Below, one piece after another: positions 45,385 to 55,851 of a stretch of DNA of 64,000 nucleotides. The position numbers and the translations under genes were made by a program. The notes under the pieces were generated by a model. That model was not told the origin of the DNA, ran no database searches, and saw only the letters and a program-made list of their open reading frames with translations. The DNA comes from Bactericera cockerelli. Its lineage: Eukaryota; Arthropoda; Insecta; Hemiptera; Triozidae. Location of the stretch: NCBI GenBank assembly GCA_024516035.1, contig CM044958.1, positions 8,824,771 through 8,888,770 of the forward strand, written 5' to 3'. The first letter of the stretch is position 1. Each line of letters starts with the position of its first letter.

Positions 45385-45560
45385 CTCAGGCCAGAGACAA
45401 TAACCCCGCCCTTTAGTAAGAATCCCGCCCTTTGTAAAAAAAAAATCTACATTTTTTTCTCTTATTGTTTTCAATGTTGTCTATTTATTTGTAATTTTTT
45501 GTTTGTATATATACATAATAATATATAATATGTCCTTATTAATAAAGTGTAAATAATAAT
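45385..45560 (+). mobile_element. Retroelement 3' tail, family G
   Basis: GACAATAACCCCGCCCTTTA appears twice in part (45396 and 45422), then a T-rich stretch and CCTTATTAATAAAG with AAT repeats. Confidence 0.65.
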
Positions 45561-45644
45561 AATAATGCATGAGTCCTGGTTAAGATTGCTGAAGTTGGAA
45601 CCCCCGTGATTATGGCTGTATGGAATGGCCTTGCCAACCAATGA

Positions 45645-45680
<36 letters not shown>

Positions 45681-45684
45681 GTGA

Positions 45685-45775
45685 TGGTTATTCCCAAGCC
45701 AAACCCGACTGGATGAGGTCCATGTAGGTCGCTGTTCAGAGCTTTCTGCGAGTGGAGGGTAAAATCCCCCACCCT
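45685..45775 (-). repeat. Fragment of repeat family F after a poly-A tract
   Basis: A 35-bp poly-A tract (45644-45678) is followed by a family F fragment with CATGTAGGTCGCTGTTCAGA and GTGGAGGGTAAAATCCCCC. Confidence 0.6.
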
Positions 45776-45794
45776 GAATGAACTTGATGTTATA

Positions 45795-46005
45795 TTTATT
45801 TATTTATTTTTTTATTATTTATTTACACTTTATTAGATAATAGGACATATACAATACAAATAATTGCAAACGAAAATACAAAATACAATATAACAAAAAA
45901 AATAATTATAAATAAAGAAAAAATAAATAAATATATACATAATATATGTCCTAACTAAAGGGCGGGGTTATTGCCTTAGGCAATCTCTTCCACCCAACCC
46001 TTATA
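45795..46005 (-). mobile_element. Retroelement 3' tail, family G, reverse
   Basis: Minus-strand copy: GGGTTGGGTGGAAGAGATTG, GGCAATAACCCCGCCCTTTA, AGGACATATA, ending CTAATAAAGTGTAAATAA. One of the fullest copies. Confidence 0.75.
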
Positions 46006-47156
46006 GAGACGTTTAGTCACAAGTCATACACTTCATCAAGACGTAAAGAAGAATTATTTCAAATTAATTAAACAAATACTCAGCTAAAAACTTGGGTGAT
46101 CCTATCACAACATTCTCACACATTCCATGGAAATTAGCTATTGAAATTTTGATTTTGATAAATTTCACATTTCTCGGAAACTTGTGGTAAATCAGAAAGA
46201 ACTGATTAGGATCAATATAGAAAATATTTTTGATGAGATTATATTAGATACAGCTGTTATTTCTTATTCACTTGTACCCATTAAAAATGTTTTTTTTTTT
46301 CTCTTCAACTAAGTAATTTTATATTTTCATATACCTATCATATTTCGGCTGAAAAAGAGTAACAGCTCTGAGTTAAAATTCGTCTAAAAAATCATGGAAA
46401 AGGAAAATCCACTAATTTATTCACTGATGTTTCTTATCAAATAATGGAAGCATGGCCAACATGAAATGCCAGACAAAATGGGATTAGGAGGGTTTATAAT
46501 TTTTTTTCAGCATGAAAGTATTTTCAGCTTTTTAATATCCCTTTTCTTTTTTGCCGTCAGCCAGTTTTCGCATACCTCAAAAGTCTATCTCTTCTTTTCA
46601 GCCACCAACTTCCTATCTGCCTTTTGCCTTCACACTCCGACACGCTCCATCCCTTTTGTTGCACTAATTCTATCTATCTCTCCCCCTCCCCTCTTTTCTC
46701 TATGTATAATTCTTGATGTTCATAAGTTCATCTCATTCTCGGGTTGTTTACTAAACAAACAGGCGAAAAACAAAAGGTCAAAATAAGAGCGAGGGAAAGT
46801 TTTTCAGGGATACGGCGTATAACTGTATGATGTACATATTATGTATAAACACTTTATATATTATGTATACCCTCACATTTTAGACTGTCATACTAGTTGT
46901 TGTCCTGTGCTTCACAACAGAAATAAAGTTAGACAGTGGTTCTCAACACTGTGCTATTCGGTCGCGGTTCTGATTTTTTGTAAAGTACTCGTAGGTACCT
47001 ATAAAGTGAAAAATCAACTCCCTATTGATAGCTGAAATCTTGCACAGTGGTAGAATATAGTATTATAGAAATAAATGGATAACACCAAAACTCATGCTCC
47101 TCCAATGCCGTACAATAGTATCAGTTTTGTGGATCAGATATTGTCAATAAATTTAT
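46006..47156. other. No gene recognised
   Basis: AT-rich with a T/C-rich stretch at 46500-46740 that gives a 106-codon open frame of hydrophobic low-complexity residues; not accepted as a gene. Confidence 0.4.
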
Positions 47157-47582
47157 TCATCATAGGGTGTCGTCATCATGAACGATGGTAGCCACACAGT
47201 AAAGGAATGACTCAGCACTTCTACCACTGTCTTTACAAGGGGGCTAATACTTGACAAGGACCCTCAGAACCAAGCCAATGCTGGTCTACTCCCTGTTTAT
47301 AGTCCCCCAGCCAGACTGCTGGTCTACTCCCTGTTTATAATCCCCAGCCAGACTGCTGGTCTACTCCCTGTTTATAGTCTCCCAGCCAGACTGCTGGTCT
47401 CCTCCCTATTTATAGTCTCCCAGCCAGACTGCTGGTCTCCGCCCTGTTTATAGTCCCCCAGCCAGACTGCTGGTCTACTCCCGGTTTATAGTCCCCCAGC
47501 CAGACTGCTGGTCTACTCCCTGTTTATAGTCCCCAGCCAGACTGCTGGTCTCCGCCCTGTTTATAGTCACCCAGCCAGACGT
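47157..47582 (+). repeat. Repeat H ending in a 38-bp minisatellite
   Basis: A third copy of family H (GTGTCGTCATCATGAACGAT onward) runs at 47282 into about eight tandem copies of a 38-bp unit, CTGCTGGTCTACTCCCTGTT followed by TATAGTCCCCCAGCCAGA. The unit is the 3' end of repeat H, present once in the copy at 10.9 kb, so the array grew from the element's own end. Confidence 0.9.
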
Positions 47583-47589
47583 ATACAAA

Positions 47590-47872
47590 TAGTCTCCCTG
47601 TTTATTTATTAGGGTAAAATAAATTTTGTACACATCATCAAAGGTTGGCGTAGAGGGAAATGAGCTCAGCACACTGGCGGCGTTTCCTCTTTGAACTGCC
47701 AGTGAGATCCTTTGAACGAGGAAGGCTGCTCCCTGGGAGTCTCCGGTCTTTGCTACCAGATAGTTTTCCAAGGTGTCAATGAAATGAGACATTTGCTCGC
47801 AGAAAGGGCCCATTGTTTCCATTGCCAAAGCTTTGAACACATATTCATTCTCTACATTGTCTACATTATCTA
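47590..47872 (-). pseudogene. Retroelement polyprotein C-terminal fragment
   Basis: Open on the minus strand: VENEYVFKALAMETMGPF, FIDTLENYLVAKTGDSQGAA, RISLAVQRGNAASVLSSF, followed by a short divergent tail. It shares the TGD...QRxSxAxQRGNAASVL pattern with the fragment at 43.5 kb and is unbroken over about 90 codons. Start and end are lost; it could also be an exon of a co-opted gene, but no good splice sites border it. Confidence 0.6.
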
Positions 47873-48193
47873 AAAATGTTTTTTTTTTTTTTTTTTTTCA
47901 ATTAATAAAATTGATGAACATGATTAGAATCACTGCTACTCAGTATAATGCATTCCACAGGGGTATACATTTATCCAACCAAAAGGTTCAATTCCTAGCA
48001 GAAGAAATATTACTGGCAAAATATTTTTTCTTCGTATGGCTTATTTTATTTCTAACTTCCTTCTTTTTTGTTTGATTTTAGGACGATAAAAATCAGTTTG
48101 GAAGTTGAAAAAGTCTCTTTGCTTGGTTTATTTTAAAAATCAACATAAAAAATCTAATATACTTATTTATATTGCTCATTTTTAATGTTTCAG

Positions 48194-48238
48194 GAATGGC
48201 CAAACCTGTGAAGGGAGGATACCTACTGAGGCACAAAA
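48194..48238 (+). CDS. Candidate second exon, start of a PH-like domain
   Basis: A 45-bp segment between acceptor TTTAATGTTTCAG|GAATGG and donor AAAA|GTAAGTTT. In phase 1 it encodes (G)MAKPVKGGYLLRHK; K-x-G-Y-L-x-x-x beta-strand starts are characteristic of pleckstrin homology domains, which bind phosphoinositides or proteins at membranes. It is in frame with 23,984-24,027. I could not find the following exons, which would encode the W-x-x-R-W/Y-F/W strand. No function beyond this can be claimed. Confidence 0.45.
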
Positions 48239-48281
48239 GTAAGTTTATTTTCGTGGTGTAGTTTGAAATATAATTTGAACC

Positions 48282-48553
48282 CAAAGTAGTCACTGTGGCA
48301 GAGCGAGTTAGCGCGCTAGGCATTGCACACATGGTGACCTGGGTTCGATTCCCAGCGGGGGAGGATTTTTTCTGCTCTGTACTTGGATGTTCGGGGTCCA
48401 CTCATACCTCGTGAGGAAAAATGAGTAGTTACTTGTAAGAGTAACGACCAGTGGCGGCATTACCAGAGTAAAAAGAAATTAATGTCATAGAACAATTCGA
48501 AATGTAAAGGAGGCTCTTAGTAATGCTGCGCTACCCACAAAAATTGTGAAGAG
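48282..48553 (+). mobile_element. tRNA-derived SINE, family B, best copy
   Basis: AGTCACTGTGGCAGAGCGAG, GCGCGCTAGGCATTGCACAC, TGGTGACCTGGGTTCGATTC, then CTTGGATGTTCGGGGTCCAC, GACCAGTGGCGGCATTACC, and GCGCTACCCACAAAAATTGT at the end. Confidence 0.9.
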
Positions 48554-49237
48554 GCCTTGTGCTTCACCACAAAGAAATTCGTACATAATTTGAACCCAAT
48601 GAAAGTCAGCTCCATTGAATAGTGGAAAGTTTTCATGTCCTCTGAAGTAGACAAAATGCATTTTGAAGAATACTTTCTTTGTATTAAAACTTGTTCTCCT
48701 TTATTATTATTTTTTTTCTCATAGAAATATGATATGACCTTATATCATAATCATTATATTCAGTTTTCAGTCCTACTGTTCAACCAAAAAGTCCTTTTTT
48801 TTCTTTTGTCATGTTAGATTTAAGAGACAGGTTGTTCATATGTACTGTAATGTCTTTATAATTAGCAATAAAAAATATCATGCTATTCTATTCCATTCAG
48901 GTATTAGAGGATGATAGGCGCCATACTTTAGAAAATCATTATGAATCCTTCGAATAAATGGATAAGAATAAAATGATTTTAGAAATTATAGTTTTTACAA
49001 GAACACAGATTTATTTCTTTACCATATTGTGAAAATCGTATTTCAAATGAAATCTGAAAGCGAGGAATTCATCACAGTGAGAAATTTTTAGTTTATGATT
49101 ATCTATTGATATAGCTCGATATTACTTCTTGTAATATTGGCGGCTCATCTTAATTTTTGCAGCAAGAGATCAGGATTAGGAAATTTTAGGACTATGGAAT
49201 CCTGATTCAAGTCGTAATCTTCGCAGTGTGATCTTAG
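48554..49237. other. No feature recognised
   Basis: AT-rich, no credible coding frame. Confidence 0.4.
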
Positions 49238-51545
49238 AGATTGACAAAGGCAACAACTCCGGCCTTAAGTCAGTGGCGGCTCGTCGGGTGAAGACACTGA
49301 AGACATTTTCACCTAATTTTGAACAGTGAAAACACTACTCATAATCCCTTGAACATGGCACAATTGATCCAACTCAAAGAAAAAAAAAAGAGTAAGCTTT
49401 GTGTAAAATAGATCAATGCTGCTTAACTTTCATGTTACTTTCCAAGGAGAACACCAAATGTGAAGACAATTCGAAATTGTCTTCAGTTGTCCTTGAATCA
49501 ACCAATCAGAGTTGAGTATTTCCAAGTAGGTATCATGAAATATTAGGCAAGAACTATATCTATGTAATATGCTACTGAGGACAGTCTTCAGTTGTATTCA
49601 GTTTACATTATCTACACGACCTCATACGAAATGTCACGAAGCCACATACCATGTGAGATGTCATGTGTTTTTGATATTAACATTGTTGCCAGTAGCATTA
49701 TGCCAGACCTAGGAAACCAGTCAATGATTTAGCCTCCCATATCTAGCACAATCTTGTAATTAAAATAATAATAATAACGTAGGCGTTAGGAAAGCAGGAT
49801 TTTGTGTCAGGAATTTTGGATATTATTTCTCATTTTTTGGGTTCTAGTTTTGTACATAGTTCCTAAACGATAGCCGATACCAATAAATTTTAACTATTTA
49901 TGTATCTTGTCAACTATAGTCTTAAAAAGGACATCTCGATTGAAGTCAAATCTCGGAAATAATTATTTAATGTAGGTACCGAAATTGAGCCAAATAAGAT
50001 AATCTGGTATCTAGTTGTTCCAAGAAGTTTTTAAATAGGGACAATGGTGGTCCTGTTTAAGATCCTGACTATGGAACCACTTTAAAAAATAATCATGAAA
50101 TTAGACGTGTTGAAATGAAATTCTCAAGAGAAAATTCTGTTCAAGCGGTGTAGTATTATTTTTTTAAATAAATAAATACGTCTTACATGATTTGAGGGAT
50201 TTCTTTAAATTTAAAATATAGCTCTTGAAGTTTGTAGAAATTTAGCAATGAAATTAACTTGGCAACATTGTATCTCTTATCTTTAGAATGTAAACAAAAC
50301 TTGTTGCTAGAATGTAAACAAATTTTAAATTTATTAGATTATTTTCAAATCTTTTCAACGGTAATCAAGTGACTTTTAATTGGTGTAACTAGTTAATAAA
50401 GTTATTTCCCAGTATTTGATACAGGATAGAAACATTATTCCTACCTGATCTGACCTGTGCTTTTCATAATAAGTTGAATATTAAGTAGCTATGTACTTCT
50501 TTCAGTGTCAGAAATAACATTATAATTATGCAGGTTGCAGGTAGCTAAGCACACAGCTTCCAGTGAAGTACTTAAAATTATAAGGCAATATCTGTGTTTT
50601 TCATAAATAGTCATTTAAACATCAATGGTAACACAAATTTAAGCTGATTTTATATTTGTAGTAAGTATGTTTTCTTAGATTTATTTTGTAATCTGGTGGT
50701 GGATTTTCTTCCAGTTTTGGATTGTAATTTTTAGTCTTCAACTAACTTTCTTTCCTTCCCAGTTCTAACCCCTCTTTAAAATGTTGTACCTACCTATCTA
50801 CTGAGGTATAATCCTAATATTTTTATTTTAATTCCTTTTTACCAACTTTTAGTTAATATTTTTTATTAAGATAAATAAATATTTTTTTATTAAGATGAAT
50901 AATTAATAACAATGTTTCAAAGAAACAATGAGATTCCCACAAAATCATGGGTTCAAACATTAAAAGTAACCCCATTCAGATTAAGAAGTAATGAGGATAA
51001 GATAGATATTATGATTACTGGATGTCCAATTTCTACAATCACTATAACCACCACTAAAAAAGTAAAGCAAATGCCTGCCCCACAGCCATACAGTTCAAGC
51101 CTGAATGGCTTATGAAAAATGAATGGCTGTGTACCAGCTCAAGTGTTGACAAATTGTTCTGCGGGCCTTGTTTATTTATTAAGTACCAAGTGTTCTCCAA
51201 AAAAAGTACCTATAAAAACTTATATGATGCAAAACTGGTATGAGAGAAAACCATGCTCTGCAGGGAAACAGCCATAACTTACAATGGGCTGTGTTTATGA
51301 GACCATAAGAACTAAGATCTGATAAATTAATAATTTTATTTTTTCAATACTTCTGGGTATAATTTGTCTTCACCTAGTCTTGAAGTCAGGAGCCGCCACT
51401 GCCTTAAGTTAAGACATATGTATATATTTATCTACTTTTTTCTTTTTATTGTTTGTATTGTTTCCATTAATTTTTTTTTATAATAATTATTTGTATTGTA
51501 CAAATTATGTCTTTATATATCTAATAAAGTATTTAATAATAATAG
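49238..51545 (+). mobile_element. Retroelement 3' tail, family G, split by a hAT element
   Basis: The left part (49238-49270, ATTGACAAAGGCAACAACTC) and right part (51402-51545, through CTAATAAAG) make one family G copy once the hAT element and one copy of its target duplication are set aside. Confidence 0.85.
49271..51401. mobile_element. hAT element, 2.13 kb, non-autonomous
   Basis: Inverted ends CAGTGGCGGCTC / GAGCCGCCACTG (12 of 12), with GGTGAAGACA repeated in inverse a little further in. The 8-bp target duplication CCTTAAGT is perfect (49263-49270, 51402-51409). No transposase: the longest frame is a 67-codon one at 50912-51115 without similarity that I recognise. Confidence 0.95.
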
Positions 51546-51572
51546 TTATAGTATAGAAATAATGCACGTATA

Positions 51573-52440
51573 CAGGGTGGGGCAAAAGTCTGGAAACCCC
51601 TGAATAACTTTCGAATGGCTTCTTCGGTAAAATTAAAATTTTGTATGGTAAACCAGGCTAATAAGACCTTCTTTTAGAGTGGGGTTGATTTTTGCTACCG
51701 GCCCCCATGTCGGGGCCAGGGGGGCCAACTTTATTTTTTTTAATACGAACCCCCACCTTGCGATACATTTTTGGAAAGGTCTTTAAATAAGAAATACATT
51801 GGTGCAAATTTTATTTTTTAAATATTGACTGTTTGCAAATTGCGTCCAACTTTGTGTATGCAGTAAAGTCTGGAAACCCCTGAATATCTTTCGAAAGAGC
51901 TTTCTCAGTAAATTTAAAATTGTGTAGGGTAATCCTTGGTAATTAGACCTTATATTAGAATGGGACCGATTTTTTTTTTTTTTACCGGCCTCCATGTTGG
52001 GGCCAGGGAGGCCAACTTCATTTTTTTTATACGAAACCCCACCTTGCGATACATTTTTGGAAAGGTCTAATTACCCCGACTTACCGTGCACAATTTCCAA
52101 TTTACTGAGAAAGCCCGTTCAAAAGATATTCAGGGGTTTCCAGACTTTACTGCATACACAAAGTTGGACGCCATTTGCAAACAGTTAATATTTTAAAAAT
52201 AAAATTTGCATCAATGTATTTATTATTTAAAGACCTTTCCAAAAATGTATCGCAAGGTGGGGGTTCGTATTTAAAAAAATGAAGTTGGCCCCCCTGACCC
52301 CGACATGGGGGCCGGTGACAAAAATCGACTCCACTCTAAAAGAAGGTCTTATTAGCTCGGTTTACCATACAAAATTTTAATTTTACCGAAGAAGCCATTC
52401 GAATGTATTTCAGAGGTTTCCAGACTTTTACCCCACCCTG
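51573..52440. mobile_element. Fold-back element with mariner-type ends
   Basis: 868 bp, flanked by TA, with ends CAGGGTGGGGCAAAAGTCTG / CAGACTTTTACCCCACCCTG. Arms of nearly 400 bp pair across a centre at roughly 51960-52065, which is itself a diverged copy of the arm section around 51680-51780. AAGTCTGGAAACCCCTGAAT recurs inside each arm, so direct and inverted duplications are layered. Non-coding. Confidence 0.9.
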
Positions 52441-52464
52441 TATGTACATAGGTAATTGAATTAT

Positions 52465-52618
52465 TACTATTTTGTAATTCCTTATTAATAGGACATAATT
52501 ATGTACAAACAAGTAATTATAAAAAAATAAAACTCAATATTTAGAACAATATAAACAAGAAAAGAAAAGATAAACAATTAAACAAAACAGATGTCCTAAC
52601 TAAAGGGAAGGGTTGATA
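52465..52618 (-). mobile_element. Retroelement 3' tail, family G, reverse
   Basis: Minus-strand copy; in the window TATTAATAGGACATAATTAT and GATGTCCTAACTAAAGGG mark its two ends. Confidence 0.65.
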
Positions 52619-52729
52619 TATGTAATTCAATCATAATCAAAAAATACAGATGAGTCATGATACTTGGTACTAACGTTGGCTTTAGGGTGTAACACCAACA
52701 TTAAACTAAGGAAAAAATAGGAACCTTTA

Positions 52730-52879
52730 CACTTAGACGACCGGGTGTACCACCGGTGGTACACGCACGTTCGTACGGAATGGACCGGGTGTACCACCGG
52801 TGGTACACAATGTCGGAGAGCCGTATTATCGCCGGTCCCACAAGAGAATTCACGAAAAACCATGCCGGTCGTCTAAGTG
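52730..52879. mobile_element. piggyBac-like MITE with internal palindromes
   Basis: 150 bp, perfect 15-bp inverted ends CACTTAGACGACCGG / CCGGTCGTCTAAGTG. Right flank TTAA; left flank TTTA, one base off. Two tandem-spaced copies of GACCGGGTGTACCACCGGTG each contain the palindrome GTGTACCACCGGTGGTACAC. Confidence 0.85.
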
Positions 52880-53375
52880 TTAATGATATTTATCTTTACT
52901 TTAAGGTAGGACTCCGACTTGGGAAAATAGTAAATGAATGATACTAACTTTGATTTGAGGGTAAATGCTACTGACCTTTTCCTAAAGCATGACGCTGGCC
53001 TTGAATTTAAGGATTGCAAGTTTTCCACAGATTGAACAGCCACCTTCCAGAGCAGTATCATGGAAATGCATTAAAATATTAATGATTTTTTTTTCTCAGA
53101 GTATTTTAATTAGAAAGCTGCAAGTAATTTGTTTTCCTCTTCATCATTAAAGAGCGAAGACAAGAAGAAAGAGAGGGAGAAAGAGAAATAGAGAGAGTGA
53201 GAAGGAAAGAGAGACGGAGAATTTTTTGATGAAAACGTAATTTGATTGATAGCAACATTAAATTTTCCGGGAAAAAAAATGGAGGATGCTCACGCTGTTC
53301 TTGAAAGCCAATTAGCTAAGCGTCAGCAACATGGATCCGGCGTGTAGAACATTCAGCTGCTGATCTATCCAGCAG
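52880..53375. other. No gene recognised
   Basis: AT-rich, with a purine-rich GAGAGA-type zone at 53150-53220. Confidence 0.4.
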
Positions 53376-54225
53376 CAAGCAGTGGTCCACGCCAAGTTCA
53401 CAGTATTGGCTGTCCCATGTCCTAAGGCATTAGTCGAGGGCAAGTTCACAGTATTGGCTGTCCCATGTGCTCAGACAGTAGTCCAAACCAAGTTCACAGT
53501 ATTGGCTGTCCCATGGCCTCAGACAGTAGTCCAAACCAAGTTCACAGTATTGGCTGTCCCACGGTCTCAGGCAGTAGTCCACGCCAAGTTCACAGTATTG
53601 GCTGTTCCATGTCCTCAGGCAATAGTCCAGGCCAAATTCACAGTATTGGCTGTCCCATGTGCTCAGACAGTAGTCCACGCCAAGTTCACAGTATTGGCTG
53701 TCCCATGTCCTCAGACAGTAGTCCAAACCAAGTTCACAGTATTGGCTGTCCCACGGTCTCAGGCAGTAGTCCACGCCAAGTTCACAGTATTGGCTGTTCC
53801 ATGTCCTCAGGCAATATTCCAGGCCAAATTCACAGTATTGGCTGTCCCATGTCCTCAGACATTAGTCCAGGCCAAGTTCACAATATTGGCTGTCCCATGT
53901 CCTCAGACATTAGTCCAGGCCAAGTTCACAGTATTGGTTGTCCCATGTCCTCAGGCAGTAGTCCAGGCCAAGTTCACAGTATTGGCTGTCCCATGTCCTC
54001 AGACAGTAGTCCAGGCCAAGTTCACAGTATTGGTTGTCCCATGTCCTCAGGCAATAGTCCAGGCCAAGTTCACAGTATTGGCTGTCCCATGTCCTCAGGC
54101 AATAGTCCAGGCCAAGTTCACAGTATTGGCTGTCCCATGGCCTCAGGCATTAGTCGAGGGCAAGTTCACAATATTGGCTGTCCCATGGCCTCGGGCATTG
54201 GTCCAGGCTAAGTTCAGAGCATTGG
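53376..54225 (+). repeat. 48-bp minisatellite, about 17 copies
   Basis: The unit is about GTAGTCCAGGCCAAGTTCAC followed by AGTATTGGCTGTCCCATGTC and CTCAGGCA. Since 48 is divisible by 3 and the unit has no stop in several frames, it stays open in two plus-strand frames (284 and 248 codons) and partly on the minus strand. Groups of units show shared variants, for example a 240-bp block repeated at 53.46-53.62 and 53.64-53.82 kb. I do not regard it as coding because substitutions ignore codon positions and no splice context is evident. Confidence 0.93.
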
Positions 54226-54349
54226 GTGTTCCATAACCTGGCCATCAGGAGTGAATCAGGGAGAATGTGGGAGAATCGAAAGAATTAACGTATTATAAAT
54301 ACATCATCGTTTTTTTTTTCTTTCTGTTTCTTTTTATGCTTTGGGATTT

Positions 54350-54500
54350 AACCCTTTCAATTTGCTAAGGTCATATCGAGACGGAAGTTTACTCTCCATT
54401 CGCTGGGGATTTACCAACTAGCTACCTACATTAAAAACACCTAGTCTTGGTTGGACCATCAATGGCCAGCATCGGTAGAGTTCGAATTTAAATGGTCACC
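54350..54500 (+). repeat. Fragment of repeat family F
   Basis: GGAAGTTTACTCTCCATTCG, ACCAACTAGCTACCTACATT, CTAGTCTTGGTTGGACCATC: a diverged partial copy. Confidence 0.6.
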
Positions 54501-55851
54501 CAGCCAAGTTCTAACCTCGCTGAACGTTGCCTCATTTCAGTGACATAAACGAGAACTGGCGAAATCAACGTGCCATATTTTTTTATATACTATAACTTTT
54601 AACTATCTACACAGATCACAGTCTAATGAAGGTAATGAGCCTTTTTGCGAGAGAGAAAAAAATGTAGGTATTAAGAAAAATTCTGTATGCAATTGCAATA
54701 GTTTTATTTTGTATATATATTTGTTCAATAGGTGTACGTTGGTGTTTACCATGATATAACTATGATTAATTCTTGTAGACCATATTCAGTTTATTACATA
54801 TCAATACCTAAATTATGCCAATTATGTGTAGGTGTTTACAATTTTTTCCCTTAGGATCCGTGGGCTTTGGAAAAGCAAAATGCAAAAGGGCCAAAACAGA
54901 AAATGAAATAAGGATAAATAAATCTATATGGTGGAGGAATGGAAAGCATGTGTATTGCAAGGAAAGATGTGCAAAACATAGATGAAAAAAGTAGAAAAAT
55001 GAATACACAATTATATTTTACATACATTGAAACAGATTGAAAATATGGCGGGTATTCGAAGTATGAACGCTAAAGAAGTCGAGCAGGGGAGAGAAATGAT
55101 TTCAAGAGGAAAAAATATAAAAAAGTGAATGGGAAGAAAGCAGAAAAGCTTTAAAAAATGCAGGAAGATTTTTCAAGAGTACTTGAGTCTGAAAGTCAGA
55201 AAAATAATTCCCGAGTCAGAAAACTTTTTTGTCTGACAAAATGTCTCACGTGCACAAATGCAGGACATGTTAGAGGTACGAGCTGTTTTATCTGGAGTGG
55301 ATGACTTAAACTTTACTGCCCGAGTTCTTGAGTGATGTAATATTTAAATGATGGGGTAAAACAGCGCATATGTTTCATATATGATACTTATGCCGTATTT
55401 TTCTTTCTAACCAAAGTTAACCAAACGGGAATAAAATGAACCAAACTGGAAGCAAGTCATTTTTCTTTTGGAAGAGGAAAAATTTCCACTTCCAAAGTTA
55501 ACCAAAGGGGAAGTAGAAAATTCTTGCTTCCAGTTCTTTTAGAGGCTAAGTCCATTGTTTATCTTTAAAAGTAACCAAACGCATTTTTCTTTCACGAATG
55601 ACCTTGGAATAAAATGGAAATAATATGGAAAAAACCTAACCAGGAATTTTTTTTTAGTTAGAAAGAAAAATACGACTCTCGTTACCTACCTACATATGCA
55701 CATTGCAAACGTGAGCCGAAACTTGTTTCCAACTGACTTGAGATGCTTACTGTAAGGGTAGGTACATGTACACACGACATCGTGCATTAACATTCACCCA
55801 AAAAAAATTTCCAACACTTGAGACTGAGCAAGTGAGCACACAAAACAAACT
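54501..55851. other. No gene recognised
   Basis: AT-rich and partly purine-rich. The words AAGTTAACCAAACGGG and AACCAAAGGGGAAG recur at 55420-55520 as weak local repeats. Confidence 0.4.

Noticed and set aside
46466..46786. 106-codon hydrophobic frame
   Set aside because: T/C-rich low-complexity DNA without family resemblance or splice sites.
53382..54236. 284-codon repetitive protein
   Set aside because: Minisatellite open in several frames on both strands; no splice or start context, and substitutions ignore codon position.
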